DNA from: Actinokineospora globicatena
Lineage (GTDB): Bacteria; Actinomycetota; Actinomycetes; Mycobacteriales; Pseudonocardiaceae
Direction of reading: 5' to 3'
Assembly: GCF_024171945.1 (NCBI RefSeq)
Contig: NZ_JAMTCR010000005.1
Location: forward strand, 744,001-808,000
Length of the DNA: 64,000 nucleotides
In this document: piece by piece, positions 42,913-50,468 of the stretch
Layout: every line of letters begins with the position of its first letter
Position numbering within the stretch: position 1 is the first letter of the stretch
Notes under the pieces: generated by a model
The model's database searches: none
What the model saw: only the letters and a program-made list of their open reading frames with translations
What the model was told of the DNA's origin: nothing
Position numbers and translations under genes: made by a program

Positions 42913-44865
42913 ATGTCCCCGAGTGGTGACCTGTCGCGCACCGGCCGGATCGCCGTGTGCGTGGTCGGCATGGGCCCGCGCGGCCTGTCGGTGCTGGAGC
43001 GGATCTGCGCCAACGCCAGGGACGCCCCTCGGGTGGAGCTGACCGTGCACGTGGTCGACCCGCACCACCCCGGCGCGGGCGATGTGTGGCGCACCAGCCA
43101 GGACCGGCAGCTGCTGCTGAACACCGTCGCCTCCCAGGTGTCGATGTTCACCGACGAGAGCGTCGACCTGGCCGGGCGGCTGGAGGTCGGACCGAGCCTC
43201 TATGAGTGGGCGCGGTTCTTGGTCCTGATGGGCAACTCCGAGGGCTATCCCGAAGAGGTGCTGGCCCAGGCTCGTGAGCTCGGACCGGACTCTTACCCCT
43301 CTCGGTCGTTCTATGGGCACTACCTCAAGTGGGTGTTCCGTCGCGTAGTGCGGCAGGCTCCCGGCACGGTGCGGGTGGAGGTGCACCGCTCCAAGGCGGT
43401 GTCCCTCGAGGACGCCACCGGCACCGTTGACGGGCCGCAGACGGTCCTGCTGGAGGACGGCACCAGGCTCGATGACCTCGCCGCGGTCATCTTGGCGCAA
43501 GGGCACGTGCCGGTCCGGCCTAGCGCGTCGGAGCAAGCGTTGTCCGCTTACGCTGCCGAGCACGGCTTGACGTACGTCCTGCCGTCCAACCCGGCGGACG
43601 TGGACCTGTCGTCGATCCAGCCCGGTTCGGCTGTCGCGCTGCGCGGGCTCGGTTTGAACTTCTTCGACCACCTCGCCCTCTTCACTCTGGGGCGTGGGGG
43701 CCGGTTCGAGCGGGTCTATGGCCGGTTGGTCTACCGCCCGTCGGGTCGCGAACCTCGTCTGTACGCGGGTTCCCGCCGTGGTGTGCCGTACCACGCGCGG
43801 GGCGAGAACCAGAAGGGCCCGTCCGGTCGCCACGACCCGTTGGTGATCACGCCGGAGGTCATCGCGGGACTGCGGGCGCAGAACGGGATCGACTTCCGGA
43901 CCCAGCTGTGGCCGTTGATCGCGAAGGAGACGGAGACGGTCTACTACGCCACGCTGCTCGCCGAGCGTGAGTGCGTGTGTGTGGCAGACCGGTTCCGTGA
44001 GCGCTACCTGAGCAAGGCGTGGGGTGACCCTGCCGAGGCTCTCTTGCTCGACGAGTTCGGGGTCCCCACCGGTGACCGTTGGGACTGGGAGCGCATCGCG
44101 ACCCCTTATCGCGGTCAGGTGTTCGCCGACCACGACGCGTTCCAGCGGTGGTTGCTGAACTACCTCAGCGCCGATGCCGCCCAAGCGCAGCAGGGCAACC
44201 TCAACAACCCGCTGAAGGCCGCCTTGGATGTCATGCGCGACCTGCGCAACGAGATCCGGCTGGTCGTCGACCACAACGGCCTCAGCGGACAGTCGCACCG
44301 GGACCACCTCGACGGGCACTACACCCCGCTCAACGCGTTTCTGTCGATCGGCCCGCCCGCGGCCCGCATCGAGCAGACCGTCGCTCTTATCGAGGCGGGC
44401 GTACTGCACGTGATGGGGCCGGGCGTGCGTTTGCGCGTAGACCCTGACGATCCGGGATTCGTGCTGGAGTCCCCTGCGGTGCCTGGGTCCGTAGTGCGCG
44501 CGACCGTGCTCATCGAGGCCCGGCTGCAGGAGATCGACCTGCGGCGGACAGCGGACCCGTTGCTGGGCAAGCTCTTGGCGAGCGGTCAGTGTCGACTGCA
44601 CAAGGTGGGGGAGTACGAGACCGGTGGCCTTGCCGTCACCGCTAGGCCCTACCGGATCATCGACGCCGACGACCGTCCACACCCGCGCCGGTTCGCCTTC
44701 GGTGTGCCGACCGAGTCCGTGCACTGGGTGACGGCGGCGGGCATCCGCCCGGGCGTGAACTCGGTGACCCTGGGTGACTCGGACGCGATCTCCCTGGCCT
44801 GCCTCGATCTCGCCGCCCCCGCGGTGGCCCCGGTCGTCCCGTGCGCGGCGGTGGGCGCGGGATGA
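42913..44865 (+). CDS. FAD/NAD(P)-binding protein (NAD_binding_9 type)
   Basis: Large flavoprotein-like protein of 650 aa. The dinucleotide motif is VCVVGMGPRGLSVLERICA at the N-terminus, then VVDPHHPGAGDVWRTSQDRQ, features of the PF13454 FAD-NAD(P)-binding family, distantly related to amino-acid N-hydroxylases. A second half from GIDFRTQLWPLIAKETE to the C-terminal VGVPTESVHW-like text (GVPTESVHWVTAAGIRPG) is shared by family members found beside biosynthetic enzymes, but the reaction is not known to me. The ATG at 42913 follows GAGAGGA. An oxidation at nitrogen or alpha-carbon of the amino-acid unit is a possibility, not a finding. Confidence 0.78.
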   Translation: MSPSGDLSRTGRIAVCVVGMGPRGLSVLERICANARDAPRVELTVHVVDPHHPGAGDVWRTSQDRQLLLNTVASQVSMFTDESVDLAGRLEVGPSLYEWARFLVLMGNSEGYPEEVLAQARELGPDSYPSRSFYGHYLKWVFRRVVRQAPGTVRVEVHRSKAVSLEDATGTVDGPQTVLLEDGTRLDDLAAVILAQGHVPVRPSASEQALSAYAAEHGLTYVLPSNPADVDLSSIQPGSAVALRGLGLNFFDHLALFTLGRGGRFERVYGRLVYRPSGREPRLYAGSRRGVPYHARGENQKGPSGRHDPLVITPEVIAGLRAQNGIDFRTQLWPLIAKETETVYYATLLAERECVCVADRFRERYLSKAWGDPAEALLLDEFGVPTGDRWDWERIATPYRGQVFADHDAFQRWLLNYLSADAAQAQQGNLNNPLKAALDVMRDLRNEIRLVVDHNGLSGQSHRDHLDGHYTPLNAFLSIGPPAARIEQTVALIEAGVLHVMGPGVRLRVDPDDPGFVLESPAVPGSVVRATVLIEARLQEIDLRRTADPLLGKLLASGQCRLHKVGEYETGGLAVTARPYRIIDADDRPHPRRFAFGVPTESVHWVTAAGIRPGVNSVTLGDSDAISLACLDLAAPAVAPVVPCAAVGAG

Positions 44866-44893
44866 AATCGGCAAACAATCCGCACGACCGTGC

Positions 44894-44899
44894 TAGATT
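44894..44899 (+). promoter_or_regulatory. -10 element for a leaderless transcript
   Basis: TAGATT ends six bases before the ATG at 44906, the spacing expected if transcription starts at the A of the start codon. No Shine-Dalgarno precedes that ATG, which supports leaderless translation of the thioesterase gene. Confidence 0.5.
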
Positions 44900-44905
44900 A
44901 GCGCC

Positions 44906-45382
44906 ATGACCGAGACACCGCTGCGCAGTGGTCTGTCCGCCGATGTCGAGCCCGGCACGTTCCGGCACGTCAGCCGGGTCTTCTTCGACGAGCTGGACCC
45001 GATGGGCGTGCTGCACAACGCCAGGTACGCCGTGCACGTCGAGCGCGCGACCGCCGCGTTCTTCGAGAGCAACGGCTTCACCTGGGAGGCCTCGATCGAG
45101 GACAACCCGGACAAGTTCCACGTGGTCCGCCGCTTCGAGGTCGACCTGGAACTGCCCTACCTGGGCACGGGTCCACTCAACGTGGACCTGTGGCTCGACC
45201 ACCTGGGCACCACCAGCCTGCGCTACGGCTTCCGCTGCGCGGGACCCCAGGGCCAACCCCACGCGAGCGGCCTGCGGTCGGTCGTGAAGATCAACCCCAA
45301 GACGCTGCGGCCGGAGCCGTGGACCGACCGGTGGCGCGAGGCGCACCTGGCGGTCCTGGGCCCGGCCCGCGCCGCGGGCTGA
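44906..45382 (+). CDS. Hotdog-fold (4HBT) acyl thioesterase
   Basis: Thioesterase of the 4-hydroxybenzoyl-CoA type, 158 aa. The signature FDELDPMGVLHNARYAVHVE places the catalytic Asp and the Asn-Tyr pair of the hotdog helix; LPYLGTGPLNVDLWLDHLG forms the central strands. Such enzymes release acyl or aroyl groups from CoA or carrier proteins and act as discrete releasing or editing enzymes in type II systems. It is preceded by a leaderless-type promoter rather than a ribosome binding site. Confidence 0.86.
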   Translation: MTETPLRSGLSADVEPGTFRHVSRVFFDELDPMGVLHNARYAVHVERATAAFFESNGFTWEASIEDNPDKFHVVRRFEVDLELPYLGTGPLNVDLWLDHLGTTSLRYGFRCAGPQGQPHASGLRSVVKINPKTLRPEPWTDRWREAHLAVLGPARAAG

Positions 45383-45424
45383 CCCGAGCCCAGCCGGGCT
45401 CGCCAGAACCACGGAGGACTGCCA

Positions 45425-46204
45425 GTGCCCGGACTGCTCGACGGCAAACGACTGCTGATCACCGGGGTCATCACCGACTCGTCGATCGCCTTCGAGGTGG
45501 CGCGCTACGCCGCCGAGCAGGGGGCCACGGTCATCCTCACCGGGTTCGGCCGGATGTCGCTGGTCGAACGGCTGGCCAAGCGGCTGGGCCCGGACGTCCC
45601 GGTCATCGAGCTCGACGTCACCGACGCCGACCAGCTCGCGGGCCTGGCCGACAAGGTCCGCGAGCACGTCGACGGCCTGGACGGGGTGCTGCACGCGATC
45701 GCGTACGCCCCGCCCACCTGCCTCGGCGGTGAGTTCAGCCAGGCGCCGTGGGACGACGTGCAGACCGCGGTGCACGTGTCGACGTACTCGTTCAACTCGC
45801 TCACGGCCGCCTGCCTGCCGCTGCTCGGCCCCGGCTCGTCGGTCGTCGGCCTCGGGTTCGACGGGCAGGTCGCCTGGCCCACCTACAACTGGATGGGTGT
45901 CGCCAAGGCCGGGCTGGAGGCCGTCACCCGGTACCTGGCGCGCGAGCTGGGACCGCGGGGCATCCGGGTCAACCTGGTCAACTCCGGTCCGCTGCGCACC
46001 AAGGCGGCGGTGTCCATCCCCGGGTTCGCCCAGCTCAAGGCCGACTGGGACAGCCACGCCCCGCTCGGCTGGGACCCGCACGACGCGCGCCCGGTCGCCA
46101 CGTCCGTGTGCGCCCTATTCTCCGACCTGCTCCCCGCCACCACCGCCTCCGTGCTCATGGTCGATGGCGGCGTGCACGCCATGGGCCTGGCCATGGGCTC
46201 CTGA
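45425..46204 (+). CDS. Enoyl-ACP reductase, InhA/FabI-like
   Basis: Short-chain dehydrogenase-fold enoyl reductase of 259 aa, very close in wording to actinobacterial InhA: DGKRLLITGVITDSSIAFEV, VILTGFGRMSLVERLAKRLG and the catalytic Tyr-x6-Lys in YNWMGVAKAGLE; the Phe of the GFD segment that corresponds to InhA Phe149 is kept. It reduces trans-2-enoyl thioesters with NADH. Inside this cluster it could be the chain-reducing enzyme or a second copy of a drug target that protects the producer. Whether the genome has another inhA cannot be seen here. The start is GTG 45425 after GGAGG. Confidence 0.9.
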   Translation: MPGLLDGKRLLITGVITDSSIAFEVARYAAEQGATVILTGFGRMSLVERLAKRLGPDVPVIELDVTDADQLAGLADKVREHVDGLDGVLHAIAYAPPTCLGGEFSQAPWDDVQTAVHVSTYSFNSLTAACLPLLGPGSSVVGLGFDGQVAWPTYNWMGVAKAGLEAVTRYLARELGPRGIRVNLVNSGPLRTKAAVSIPGFAQLKADWDSHAPLGWDPHDARPVATSVCALFSDLLPATTASVLMVDGGVHAMGLAMGS

Positions 46205-46216
46205 GAGGACCCCGAC

Positions 46217-47149
46217 ATGCCACTGGACCCGCAGGTCGCCGCGATGCGCGAGCGCAAGGTCGCGCAGGACACGCCGCCGCTCTACACGCTCTCGCTGGCC
46301 CAGGCCCGCGCCGACGACCTCGCCTCTATCCAGGCCGCCGGGGGGACGCCCGAGCAGGTGGGGTCGGTCGTCAACGACTCTTACCCCGGACCGGACGGGG
46401 AGATCCCGATCCGCGTCTACCGGCCGGATGTCGAAGGTCCGCTGCCGGTGCTGTTCTACTTCTTCGGCGGTGGTTGGACTCTTGGCACCATCGACACCTC
46501 TGACGCCATCTGCCGCCGCCTGACCAACGCCGTCGGGTGTGTGACCGTCGCCGTGGGGTACCGCTTGGCGCCGGAGCACCGATTCCCTGCCGCGCTAGAG
46601 GACTGCTACGGCGCCGTGGAGTGGTTCGCCGCCAACGGTTCCCGCTACGACGCGGACGTCAGCCGGATCGCGGTCGGCGGGGACAGCGCGGGCGGCAACC
46701 TCGCTGCGGTCGTCTCCCTGATGTCGCGCGACAGGGGCGGACCGCAGCTACGGGCCCAACTGCTCGTCTACCCGAACACGGACTACACGGCGTCTTCCGG
46801 CTCTATGGCCGAGAACGTGGACCCGGCGTTCTTCAACAACCGTTCCGTTGCGTGGTACTGGAGCCACTACCTGGCAGACCCGCCGTCGGAGGGCATGGAC
46901 CCGCGCGTGTCGCCGTTGCGCGCTGCCGACCACACAGGCCTACCGCCCGCTCTTGTCATCACCGCCGAGTACGACCCGCTACGCGACCAGGGCGAGGCCT
47001 ACGCGCGCAAGCTGTCCGCCGCAGGCGTTCCCGCTGAGGTGAGCCGCTACGACGGTATGGTGCACGGCTTCTTCGCGATGGCCGGTGACTTCGCGGCGGG
47101 GGAGCGGGCGCAAGAAGAGGCTGCTGCTTTTTTGCGGAAATTCCTGTAG
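46217..47149 (+). CDS. HSL-family alpha/beta hydrolase (esterase)
   Basis: Hormone-sensitive-lipase family esterase of 310 aa. The nucleophile is in VGGDSAGGNLAAV, the acid in ITAEYDPLRDQGE and the His in DGMVHGFFAMAG. The oxyanion motif reads FFGGGWTLG instead of the usual HGGGW, so the conserved His is Phe. It begins 12 bases after the enoyl reductase and so shares its transcript. A role in removing an ester, closing a lactone or releasing the product is possible; none can be shown. Confidence 0.87.
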   Translation: MPLDPQVAAMRERKVAQDTPPLYTLSLAQARADDLASIQAAGGTPEQVGSVVNDSYPGPDGEIPIRVYRPDVEGPLPVLFYFFGGGWTLGTIDTSDAICRRLTNAVGCVTVAVGYRLAPEHRFPAALEDCYGAVEWFAANGSRYDADVSRIAVGGDSAGGNLAAVVSLMSRDRGGPQLRAQLLVYPNTDYTASSGSMAENVDPAFFNNRSVAWYWSHYLADPPSEGMDPRVSPLRAADHTGLPPALVITAEYDPLRDQGEAYARKLSAAGVPAEVSRYDGMVHGFFAMAGDFAAGERAQEEAAAFLRKFL

Positions 47150-47191
47150 TCAGATGCCGTAGTGGGTTGCCCGACAGCGAGGGGTGCAGGC

Positions 47192-48514
47192 GTGTCAGTA
47201 GAGACCATGTCGGGGGTGCTGCTGCGGGCGGCCGACCTCCACGGCAGCGTCACCGACCCGGGCATGGAGTCGATGAACTTCCTCAACGAGGTGGTCGGCC
47301 GGTTCCCGGACGCCATCTCGTTCGCCCCCGGGCGGCCGTACGAGGGGTTCTTCGAGACCAGCCAGGTGTTCGACTACCTCAAGGCGTACACGGACTACCT
47401 GGAGCGCGAGCGCGGGTTCACCCCGGCGCAGGTGCGGACGAACATCTTCCAGTACGGCCGCACCAACGGGCACATCCACGACCTCATCGCCCGCACTGTC
47501 TCGAACGACGAGGGGATCGAGGTCTCGCCCCAGTCGGTCGTGGTGACGGTCGGTTGCCAGGAGGGCATGCTGCTCACCCTGCGTGCCCTCTTCGCCGGCC
47601 CGGACGACGTGCTGCTGGTCAGTTCCCCCTGCTACGTCGGCATTACCGGCACCGCGACCGTCCTGGACATCCCGATCCACCCGGTGCCTGAAGGTCCGCA
47701 CGGCGTTGACCCTGCCGCGGTAGCTGCAGCCGCGGCTGAGGTGCGTGCCCAGGGTAAGAGGCCGCGTGCGATGTACCTGGTGCCGGACTTCGCTAACCCG
47801 TCCGGTTCCAGCATGCCGGTAGAGGCACGCGAGGAGCTGCTGCGCGTCGCCGAGCAGGAAGACCTCTTGCTGCTAGAGGACAACCCGTACGGCTTCTTCC
47901 TCCGCGAAGGCAACCCGCGCCCGACACTTAAGGCCCTCGACCGCGCCAAGCGCGTCATCTACCTGGGCTCCTTCGCCAAGACCGGCTTCCCCGGCGCCCG
48001 CGTCGGCTACGTCCTGGCCGACCAACCCGTCGCCGCCCTCGACGGCACCGTGGGCGTCCTGGCCGACAGCCTCTCCAAGATCAAGAGCATGACCACCGTC
48101 AACACCGCCGCCCTGAGCCAGGCGGCCATCGGCGGCATGCTGGTCCTGGCCGACTGCAAGCTGCGCGACGCCAACGCCCAGGCGATCGACTTCTACCGCA
48201 CCAACCTCCAAACGGTCCTCGACCAACTGGAACACCACTTCCCCGCCGACGTCCGCGCGTCCCTCGGCATCTCCTGGAACGCCCCAGAAGGCGGCTTCTT
48301 CCTGGTGGTCAAGGTCCCCTTCCCCGCCAACGACGCCGCCCTCCACCGAGCCGCCGGCGACTACGGCGTCCTCTGGACCCCCATGAGCTACTTCCACCAC
48401 GACACCGCCGGAGACCACCAACTCCGCCTCTCCTGCAGCGCCCTGGACCCCGACACCATCGTCGAGGGCATGACCCGCCTGGCCCGCTTCATCAAGGACT
48501 CCAGCGCCGCGTGA
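47192..48514 (+). CDS. hpgT: 4-hydroxyphenylglycine aminotransferase
   Basis: PLP aminotransferase of fold type I, 440 aa, of the HpgT/Pgat group. MESMNFLNEVVGRFPDAISF and the FQYGRTNGHIHDLIARTV block are characteristic; the PLP Asn-Asp region is PDFANPSGSSMPV, and the Schiff-base Lys is in LGSFAKTGFPGARVGYVL. HpgT transaminates 4-hydroxybenzoylformate to L-4-hydroxyphenylglycine with tyrosine as donor, regenerating 4-hydroxyphenylpyruvate for HmaS. hmaS and hmo in the same cluster complete that cycle. The GTG at 47192 is seven bases after AGGGG. It is the last gene before the terminator at 48519. Confidence 0.85.
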   Translation: MSVETMSGVLLRAADLHGSVTDPGMESMNFLNEVVGRFPDAISFAPGRPYEGFFETSQVFDYLKAYTDYLERERGFTPAQVRTNIFQYGRTNGHIHDLIARTVSNDEGIEVSPQSVVVTVGCQEGMLLTLRALFAGPDDVLLVSSPCYVGITGTATVLDIPIHPVPEGPHGVDPAAVAAAAAEVRAQGKRPRAMYLVPDFANPSGSSMPVEAREELLRVAEQEDLLLLEDNPYGFFLREGNPRPTLKALDRAKRVIYLGSFAKTGFPGARVGYVLADQPVAALDGTVGVLADSLSKIKSMTTVNTAALSQAAIGGMLVLADCKLRDANAQAIDFYRTNLQTVLDQLEHHFPADVRASLGISWNAPEGGFFLVVKVPFPANDAALHRAAGDYGVLWTPMSYFHHDTAGDHQLRLSCSALDPDTIVEGMTRLARFIKDSSAA

Positions 48515-48518
48515 CCCC

Positions 48519-48550
48519 TGAACGCCCGGCCGCTCCCGGCCGGGCGTTCA
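48519..48550. terminator. Strong bidirectional terminator ending the cluster
   Basis: Perfect 13-bp inverted repeat TGAACGCCCGGCC / GGCCGGGCGTTCA with a 6-base loop, between convergent hpgT and the substrate-binding protein gene. It marks the right border of the biosynthetic operon. Confidence 0.75.
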
Positions 48551-48581
48551 CCGCGGTTTCGTCCACGGTGGGTGGATCTGG

Positions 48582-49670
48582 TCAGCTGCTCGGCTGCATG
48601 CAGGTGGGCAACGGGATCGGTGGCTGGTGCCCACGTGGGTCGTACACCGAGGGGAGATTCTCCGGTATGTGTCCCATCCACTCGTTCTCGATGAACTTCC
48701 TGATCTTCAGGTTCAGCTCCTCGCACAGCTTGGGGCGGTTGTTGGGAATACCGATCCCATAGCGCTCCGGGCCGATCTCGAACCGGGACGGGGTGCCGTA
48801 CCCCTCGATGTTGCGCGAGAGCTCCGACAGGATCGAGGCGTCGGTCGAGACTGCCTTGACGATGTCGTCGGGGTTCTTCATCCGGGTGACGCAGTCCATC
48901 AGGGACGCGCCCTCGACCGGCCGCCACCCCTTGTCGGTCAGTCGCTCGCTTGCCCGTGCCCCCTTGGTCACGCACACGGTGCCCTTGGGGATCTCGTCGA
49001 AGCTGTTCGCTTGCTCGTAGGTGAAGAAGCCCTCGGTGTCCTGGTAGTACGGTCCGGCGAAGTCGATCACCTTCTCCCGCGGCTCGGTGATGGAGAAGGT
49101 GGAGATCACCAGCTTGATGTCGTCGGGCTTGCCCAGGTACTCGGCGAGCCGGTCGACCCTGGCGTCGAGCGAGTCGAGTTCGACCAGGTCGAGTTCGAAT
49201 CCGTATTCCTCGGCCAGGAACTTGATCAGTTCACGGTCGAACCCGATGCCGTGCTTGTCCTTGGTCGCGGTGTTCCACCCGGGGTACTTCTCGCTGGTGA
49301 CACCGATCTTGACCCGTCCGGAGAGGTACTTGAGCGGGTCCTCCTCGCGGGAGAACCAGTACACCAACCCGGTGGTCAGCAGGATGGCGGCGGTCAACGC
49401 GGTGGCGATGGTCAGCTTGCGCCGTCGTCGGGGGTTGCGCTTGGCGACCGCGCGCGGGGTGCTCACCGTCAACAGCAGCGGGACGATCACCGCCGCGACG
49501 TTGACCGGGATGACGATGATCGCGGCGACGTCCCCGCCCCACTTGGGGTTGACCAGCAGCCATGTGGTCACCGACATCGTGGCCACCGCGATCGGCAGGA
49601 TCCAGTAGAGCTGGCCGCGCATGGGCCTGCTCGCCTCGTCGTCCTCGGCCTGCGGCACTTCGGTGGTCAC
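48582..49670 (-). CDS. Membrane-anchored family 3 substrate-binding protein
   Basis: Protein of 362 aa with three hydrophobic helices at the N-terminus (LYWILPIAVATMSVTTWLLV, AAIIVIPVNVAAVIVPLLL, IATALTAAILLTTGLVYWF) and a periplasmic-type SBP_bac_3 domain from about residue 120 (VKIGVTSEKYPGWNT, GFDRELIKFLAEEYGFELDL, ISTFSITEPREKVIDFAGPY). Such domains bind polar amino acids. The usual lipoprotein or Sec signal is absent and no ABC permease or ATPase gene is nearby, so it may sense rather than import. The GTG at 49670 follows GGGAGG by seven bases. Confidence 0.82.
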   Translation of the reverse strand: MTTEVPQAEDDEASRPMRGQLYWILPIAVATMSVTTWLLVNPKWGGDVAAIIVIPVNVAAVIVPLLLTVSTPRAVAKRNPRRRRKLTIATALTAAILLTTGLVYWFSREEDPLKYLSGRVKIGVTSEKYPGWNTATKDKHGIGFDRELIKFLAEEYGFELDLVELDSLDARVDRLAEYLGKPDDIKLVISTFSITEPREKVIDFAGPYYQDTEGFFTYEQANSFDEIPKGTVCVTKGARASERLTDKGWRPVEGASLMDCVTRMKNPDDIVKAVSTDASILSELSRNIEGYGTPSRFEIGPERYGIGIPNNRPKLCEELNLKIRKFIENEWMGHIPENLPSVYDPRGHQPPIPLPTCMQPSS

Positions 49671-49799
49671 AGCGGAACCTCCCAGCTCTCTTGGCGCTCA
49701 GATCGTTCGCTGTACGGTTGCCGTTACCCGGCGGCGCGGGAACCTTGGAGGCGGGTGGGGCGTTGTGGTAGGGCTGTTCGACGCACTTCGGAGGTATTT

Positions 49800-50405
49800 G
49801 TGCCCTTCCCGCCGCTCGACAGGCAGATCCAGCGACTCGATGAGCTGGGTGTCCTCGAACTGGCCCAGCTTTCCGCGCGTGACCTTGACGTTCCCGACAT
49901 CGACAACGCCCTGCTCGTGGTGCACCCCGATCGGCTCAAGACCTCGGTGTTGGCGCCGCACCTGCGGCACAAGGACAAGCCGGGGTTCGTGGTGTTGGAC
50001 ATGCCGGACCTGGACGACTTCACCCCAACGGTGGAACTTCCGGACAAGCCGGTCTACGTCATCACCGACATCGACCGGGGGGACGGCATGGCCAACTGGA
50101 CTCCTGAGGACGCGCTGCCCGAGATCACCGGCGCCGGTCGCACGCCGTTGACGGTGGGGGAGGGCGTGCAGTGGCTCTTGCACCAGCCGGAGGCTCTAGA
50201 GCGAACGCGCTGCTTTATGACCATCGCGTCGCGGTTGCGCAAGCCGGATGGCAAGTACGACACCAGGACCCCGGCGATCTGGATCAGCAACGGCATGGGG
50301 CGTGACGGCAGGGGGCACAAGGACGCGCCCAAGGTCGGCTGGTGCTGGTGGGGTAACCGGCACACCTGGCTCGGGTTCGCGTCCGCCGCCAAGCGCACCG
50401 CCTGA
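49800..50405 (+). CDS. DUF5701 family protein
   Basis: Cytoplasmic protein of 201 aa matching the actinobacterial DUF5701 pattern, with no known function. Recognisable text is LDRQIQRLDELGVLELAQLS, VYVITDIDRGDGMANWTPED, and the C-terminal WGNRHTWLGFASAAKRT; short tryptophan-rich ends are typical. The GTG at 49800 is chosen because CGGAGG precedes it by five bases. It is divergent from the substrate-binding protein gene and is followed after 4 bases by a long inverted repeat. Confidence 0.75.
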   Translation: MPFPPLDRQIQRLDELGVLELAQLSARDLDVPDIDNALLVVHPDRLKTSVLAPHLRHKDKPGFVVLDMPDLDDFTPTVELPDKPVYVITDIDRGDGMANWTPEDALPEITGAGRTPLTVGEGVQWLLHQPEALERTRCFMTIASRLRKPDGKYDTRTPAIWISNGMGRDGRGHKDAPKVGWCWWGNRHTWLGFASAAKRTA

Positions 50406-50409
50406 GTTG

Positions 50410-50453
50410 TTGGACATCCGTACACGTACGCTCGTACATGTACGGATGTCCAA
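50410..50453. promoter_or_regulatory. 44-bp inverted repeat, operator of SMR-TetR operon
   Basis: Two 21-base arms beginning TTGGACATCCGTAC match at 20 of 21 positions around a 2-base centre. The repeat ends 15 bases before the SMR transporter start and so overlaps its promoter. The likely ligand is the TetR protein encoded by the second gene of the operon. It could also fold as a terminator for DUF5701. Confidence 0.75.
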
Positions 50454-50468
50454 TACCGGGGAGTGGTC

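Noticed and set aside
42004-44874. 956-residue antisense open frame over the dioxygenase and flavoprotein genes
   Set aside because: Shadow frame with no family features or sensible ribosome binding site.
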